Assembly: GCA_028293265.1 (NCBI GenBank) | Contig: JAQGPB010000442.1 | Coordinates: forward strand, 1 to 8,278 | DNA from: Pedosphaera sp. | GTDB lineage: Bacteria; Verrucomicrobiota; Verrucomicrobiae; Limisphaerales; Pedosphaeraceae | Direction of reading: 5' to 3' | DNA length: 8,278 nucleotides | The notes under the pieces: generated by a model | The model's input: the letters and a program-made list of their open reading frames with translations, nothing else | What the model was told of the DNA's origin: nothing | The model's database searches: none | Part shown: positions 5,570-8,278 of the stretch, in pieces | Position numbering within the stretch: position 1 is the stretch's first letter | Layout: every line of letters starts with the position of its first letter | Position numbers and translations under genes: made by a program

Positions 5570-6889
5570 CTAATTTAATGCCACGCCACGGCGGATGTAT
5601 GTCGGCACATCCAGGTCTTCACCTTGGTGAATCGTCGGCTCGCTTTTCTCGAAACGGCCCTTGGACACAATTTCCAGCGCCAGAGTGCTTTGTCGCATGG
5701 CTCCGGCTTTCTTGCGCGGACGCGAACCGCCGTTTTGCGAAGTCAACAATTGCTCGGTCTGTTGCTGTGTCAAACTCGGCGCCGGCGCCACATAACGCGA
5801 GGCCGGGCGCGGCGCGGTGGTGGGATTGAAAATTTCCTGCGCCTGCGCATGGGCCGCTTCCTGCAAACCTTTTTGTGATGACGGCCCGTGGGTTCGCAAC
5901 TGATCTTCCTGCGTCTCGCCTTTCTGCCGCGAGGCCACAAGGGTCACCGACAGCCGGCCCGCGAACGCCTCCTGGATGCCCGCGCCCATGATGATGTGGG
6001 CATTCTCGCATTGGCGGTTGATCTGTTCCATGACGCGATTCACCTCCGCCATCGTCATGTCCAATCCGCCCGCGAGACTTACCAGCACGGTGTCCGCTTC
6101 GCACAATACCTGGCCGCCTTCGAGGAAGGGATGCGCCAGCAATTTGGCAATGACCTCGTGCGAACGATTTTCGCCGGATGCCTCGACGGTGGCGAGCGAG
6201 CTTTCCTCATGGCGTCCGCGCAATACCGCGCAAAGGTCGTTGAAATCCACGTTGATCATCCCCGTGTGCGTCAGCAAGCGCCAGATGCCGCGCACGCCTT
6301 CCGCCAGCAATTCGTTGGTGATCTTCAGCGCCTCGTTGACGCTGGTGTTTTCGTCAATCAATTTGAAAACCTTCTGGTTCGGCAGGCAGATGACGCCGTC
6401 CGCCTCGCTTTTCAAATCGCGCAAGCCCGCCTGCGCCTGCCGCGCCCGGCGGCCGCCTTCAAATTCAAATGGCAGCGTCACGATGCCCAGCACCAGCGCG
6501 CCGCTCTCTTTGGCCAATCGCGCCACGACCGGTCCCGCGCCCGTGCCGGTGCCGCCGCCCAATCCCGCCACCACGCAAACAATGTCCGCTCCGGCGCACA
6601 TGGCCCGGATTTTTTCCATGTCATCCTCCGCCGCCGCGCGTCCGCGCTCAGGATCACCGCCGGTTCCGAGTCCGCGCGTCAATTTGGCCCCCAGCGTCAT
6701 TTTTTCGGCCACCTTCAGTTGCGACAAGGCCTGCGCGTCGGTGTTGACGGCCATCATGCTGACACCCGCAAAATCCTGGCGCGCCATGTAATCAACCGCA
6801 TTGCCGCCGCCGCCGCCCACCCCGAACACTTTCAAACAAAGCGTCCTGGCCGCGCCGCTTTCCGGCAATTGATTCATCTCGGTTTCCAT
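5570..6889 (-). CDS. ftsZ: Cell division GTPase FtsZ
   Basis: Tubulin-like GTPase that polymerises into the Z-ring at midcell. The 439 residues include the N-terminal nucleotide loop FGVGGGGGNAV (22-32), the tubulin signature GGGTGTG (111-117), and the T7 loop NVDFND (N213, D215, D218) that completes the GTPase site of the neighbouring subunit. A Gln/Ala/Pro-rich linker spans about 325-422, and the C-terminal peptide DLDVPTYIRR (425-434) is the docking site for FtsA and similar partners. The segment after the T7 loop (LRGRHEESSLATVEASGENR, 223-242) departs from the usual G-x-AMMG-x-G sequence; the catalytic residues remain. The start is ATG at 6889; an ATG four codons later (6877) has GGAA at good spacing and may be the true start. 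It follows ftsA after 186 nt and is last in the cluster. Confidence 0.97.
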   Translation of the reverse strand: METEMNQLPESGAARTLCLKVFGVGGGGGNAVDYMARQDFAGVSMMAVNTDAQALSQLKVAEKMTLGAKLTRGLGTGGDPERGRAAAEDDMEKIRAMCAGADIVCVVAGLGGGTGTGAGPVVARLAKESGALVLGIVTLPFEFEGGRRARQAQAGLRDLKSEADGVICLPNQKVFKLIDENTSVNEALKITNELLAEGVRGIWRLLTHTGMINVDFNDLCAVLRGRHEESSLATVEASGENRSHEVIAKLLAHPFLEGGQVLCEADTVLVSLAGGLDMTMAEVNRVMEQINRQCENAHIIMGAGIQEAFAGRLSVTLVASRQKGETQEDQLRTHGPSSQKGLQEAAHAQAQEIFNPTTAPRPASRYVAPAPSLTQQQTEQLLTSQNGGSRPRKKAGAMRQSTLALEIVSKGRFEKSEPTIHQGEDLDVPTYIRRGVALN

Positions 6890-6960
6890 AGTTGTTTATC
6901 AGATTAGGAACATGTCATTTTGAACTCTGATTGCGCTGTGCGATGAGACTGGCTGAAGCC

Positions 6961-6997
6961 CCCTCTCCCCAGCCCTCTCCCCCGATGGGGGCGAGGG
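6961..6997. repeat. C-rich direct repeat plus hairpin
   Basis: The 10-mer ccctctcccc occurs at 6961-6970 and 6973-6982. The second copy forms a stem with the downstream sequence: ccctc 6973-6977 with gaggg 6993-6997, one t-c mismatch, ccccc 6979-6983 with ggggg 6987-6991, loop gat (6984-6986). The first copy could compete for the same 3' arm. No T-run follows on the minus strand, so it is not a standard terminator. It could slow transcription or protect mRNA between ftsA and ftsZ. It resembles a dispersed intergenic repeat. Confidence 0.6.
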
Positions 6998-7035
6998 AGA
7001 AGAAAACGAGGGCGCCGTTACGCCTTTCCCGCTTC

Positions 7036-7067
7036 AAATCCGCAATCGCCAATCCGAAATCCGCAAT
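7036..7067. repeat. Direct repeat aaatccgcaat, 21-bp period
   Basis: Perfect 11-bp copies lie at 7036-7046 and 7057-7067, with a related ccaatccg (7049-7056) between them. The pattern, read on the minus strand as repeated GGATTnCGGATT-like units, looks like a degenerate intergenic tandem repeat. It begins just beyond the ftsA stop codon. Confidence 0.6.
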
Positions 7068-7075
7068 TCAAAAAT

Positions 7076-8278
7076 TCACTTCCGATTAAAAATCTCGCCG
7101 ATTGTCTTCTTCAATCCGTCGCCAAAAAATCCGCCGCTCGCGCGCTTCTTTTGCTGCATCGAACCGAACTTCACCAGCCCGATGGCGGTGGCAAATTCCG
7201 GCTGGTCGAGTGCCGACTTGATGCCGCTGATGGAACTGGTCTTGCCAAGCGACACGGGCATTTGAAACACCTGCTCCGCCAGCTTCACGATGTGCGGCAC
7301 GCGCGCTCCGCCGCCGCAGAGGAACACGCCCGCTCGCAGATAATCCAGCAGCCCCGCTCGCGCGATGTCCTGCTCGACGAGCTGCAAAATTTCCTCGACC
7401 CGCAATGACATCACCTTGCGCAAATGTTCCAGATTGATCGTTTTCAACGGCAGTCCAAGTTCATTCGCGATGGTGATGGTCTGGCCTTTCGCGGTTTCAT
7501 CCACCAGCGCCGCGCCATGATCAATCTTCAATTGCTCGGCCCGGCCCAACGGCACTTTCAAGCCATAGGCCAGATCATTGGACACATGGTCGCCGCCCAC
7601 GGCCAGCACGCCGGTATGCTTGATGATGCCGTCCGCATAGACCGCGAAATTCGTCGTGCCGCCGCCGAGATCAATCACCAGCGCGCCCATCTCCTTCTGC
7701 TCGCTCGTCAACAGCGCCAGCGATGCCGCCAGCCCGTTGAAAACTATGGCCTCGACTTCCAATTGCAATCCCTTGACCGCGCGAATCGGGTTTTGCAACC
7801 GGTTGAAATTCCCGTGCACCACATGAACATCCACTTCGACCCGCGCTCCCAGCATGCCAACCGGGTCCGCGATGCCGTCGTGGCCGTCCACCAGAAAATG
7901 CTGCCGCACCGCGTGGAGCACATGATTTTCCGCCGGCAGATTGATGGCCTTCGCATTCTTGATGACATCCTGCACGTCATCCGACGTAATCTCACGGTCG
8001 GAGGAAACCACCGGATGCACACCGCGATTGTTGAATCCCCGGATATGTCCGCCGGTAACGCCGAGATAAACGCTGCGAATCTCCACATCCGCCATCTGCT
8101 CCGCCTCGACGATGGCGTTGCGGATGTCTTCCTCGGTCGCCGACACGTCCGCGATTTCACCCTTGCGGACGCCACGCGAGCGCGCCTGGCCAAGACCGAT
8201 GAGGTTCAGGGCTCCGCCAGCATTGATTTCGCCGACCACGGCGACGACTTTGGAAGTGCCGATTTCGAGCCCGACAAT
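7076..8278 (-). CDS. ftsA: Cell division protein FtsA (5' truncated by the window edge)
   Basis: Actin-like ATPase that anchors FtsZ filaments to the inner membrane and recruits later division proteins. The frame is open to the window edge, and 400 residues are visible. The first, IVGLEIGTSKVVAVVGE, is the phosphate-1 motif, so only a few N-terminal residues are missing; the in-frame GTG at 8239 is internal. The 1C domain follows (SVYLGVTGGHIRGFNNRGVHPV), then phosphate-2 VIDLGGGTTNF (visible 202-211), the adenosine motif FLCGGGARVP (319-328), and a C-terminal amphipathic helix GFFGDGLKKTIGEIFNRK (383-400) for membrane binding. Two oddities are Glu for the usual Asp in phosphate-1 (LEIGTSK) and Asn for Asp in TTN. 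It is upstream of ftsZ on the same strand; earlier division or cell-wall genes are expected beyond the edge. Confidence 0.96.
   Translation of the reverse strand: MVGLEIGTSKVVAVVGEINAGGALNLIGLGQARSRGVRKGEIADVSATEEDIRNAIVEAEQMADVEIRSVYLGVTGGHIRGFNNRGVHPVVSSDREITSDDVQDVIKNAKAINLPAENHVLHAVRQHFLVDGHDGIADPVGMLGARVEVDVHVVHGNFNRLQNPIRAVKGLQLEVEAIVFNGLAASLALLTSEQKEMGALVIDLGGGTTNFAVYADGIIKHTGVLAVGGDHVSNDLAYGLKVPLGRAEQLKIDHGAALVDETAKGQTITIANELGLPLKTINLEHLRKVMSLRVEEILQLVEQDIARAGLLDYLRAGVFLCGGGARVPHIVKLAEQVFQMPVSLGKTSSISGIKSALDQPEFATAIGLVKFGSMQQKKRASGGFFGDGLKKTIGEIFNRK

Larger units (their letters stand above)
6890..7075. other. ftsA-ftsZ spacer with C-rich and dispersed-type repeats
   Basis: The spacer holds two repeat elements (listed separately) and no ORF. 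Division genes are usually packed more tightly, so this looks like a site of repeat insertion, possibly with a separate ftsZ promoter. No convincing -35/-10 pair was found; TAATCT and GATAAA just upstream of ftsZ on the minus strand are only vaguely -10-like. Confidence 0.5.

Noticed and set aside
5888..6907. Plus-strand open frame (339 codons) antisense to ftsZ
   Set aside because: His/Arg/Ala-rich composition, and it is fully covered by an unmistakable ftsZ on the other strand.
6973..6997. Intrinsic terminator after ftsA
   Set aside because: The stem is strong, but no T-run follows on the minus strand, and it lies about 80 nt past the ftsA stop.

Overview
This 8.3 kb chromosomal window most likely comes from a member of the Verrucomicrobiota, perhaps the Pedosphaera/Limisphaera group. 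The evidence is a divergent FtsZ with an LDVPTYIRR-type tail directly downstream of ftsA, a secreted protein ending in a short 'LSW...W...FFRL' module of the kind common in that phylum, and intergenic DNA carrying short GC-rich hairpins and 'aaatccgcaat'-type repeats. The placement is inferred from protein style alone; no rRNA or tRNA gene was seen.

Layout, left to right. Bases 1-111 read as the C-terminal tail of an unidentified plus-strand gene. Bases 112-595 are a gene-free, repeat-rich, apparently convergent spacer: A/T-tract DNA, a 7-bp palindrome, two tandem GC-rich hairpins, and four perfect 10-bp repeats with helically phased T5 tracts. Bases 596-4888 hold four minus-strand genes. In transcription order they are a secreted protein of unknown function, a HAD phosphatase-Nudix hydrolase fusion, a dihydroneopterin aldolase (folB), and a zinc alcohol dehydrogenase whose start lies 1 nt after the folB stop. 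A 96-bp divergent spacer follows, then a plus-strand RluE-type rRNA pseudouridine synthase. This converges, with a 21-bp gap, on ftsZ. ftsZ and ftsA, both minus strand, fill the rest; ftsA runs off the right edge, lacking only its extreme N-terminus. They are separated by a 186-bp repeat-containing spacer.

How the genes may work together. FtsA and FtsZ are the Z-ring and its membrane tether, and form the end of a division gene cluster. The most interesting set is HAD-Nudix, folB and adh. In folate synthesis, dihydroneopterin triphosphate must lose pyrophosphate (a Nudix reaction in several organisms) and then phosphate (often an unassigned phosphatase) before FolB cleaves dihydroneopterin to 6-hydroxymethyl-dihydropterin and glycolaldehyde. 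Here both activities are candidates within one polypeptide, directly upstream of folB, and an alcohol dehydrogenase that could act on the aldehyde by-product follows. This is a context-based hypothesis. Otherwise the window is largely housekeeping, and no phage, CRISPR, insertion sequence or defence system was seen.
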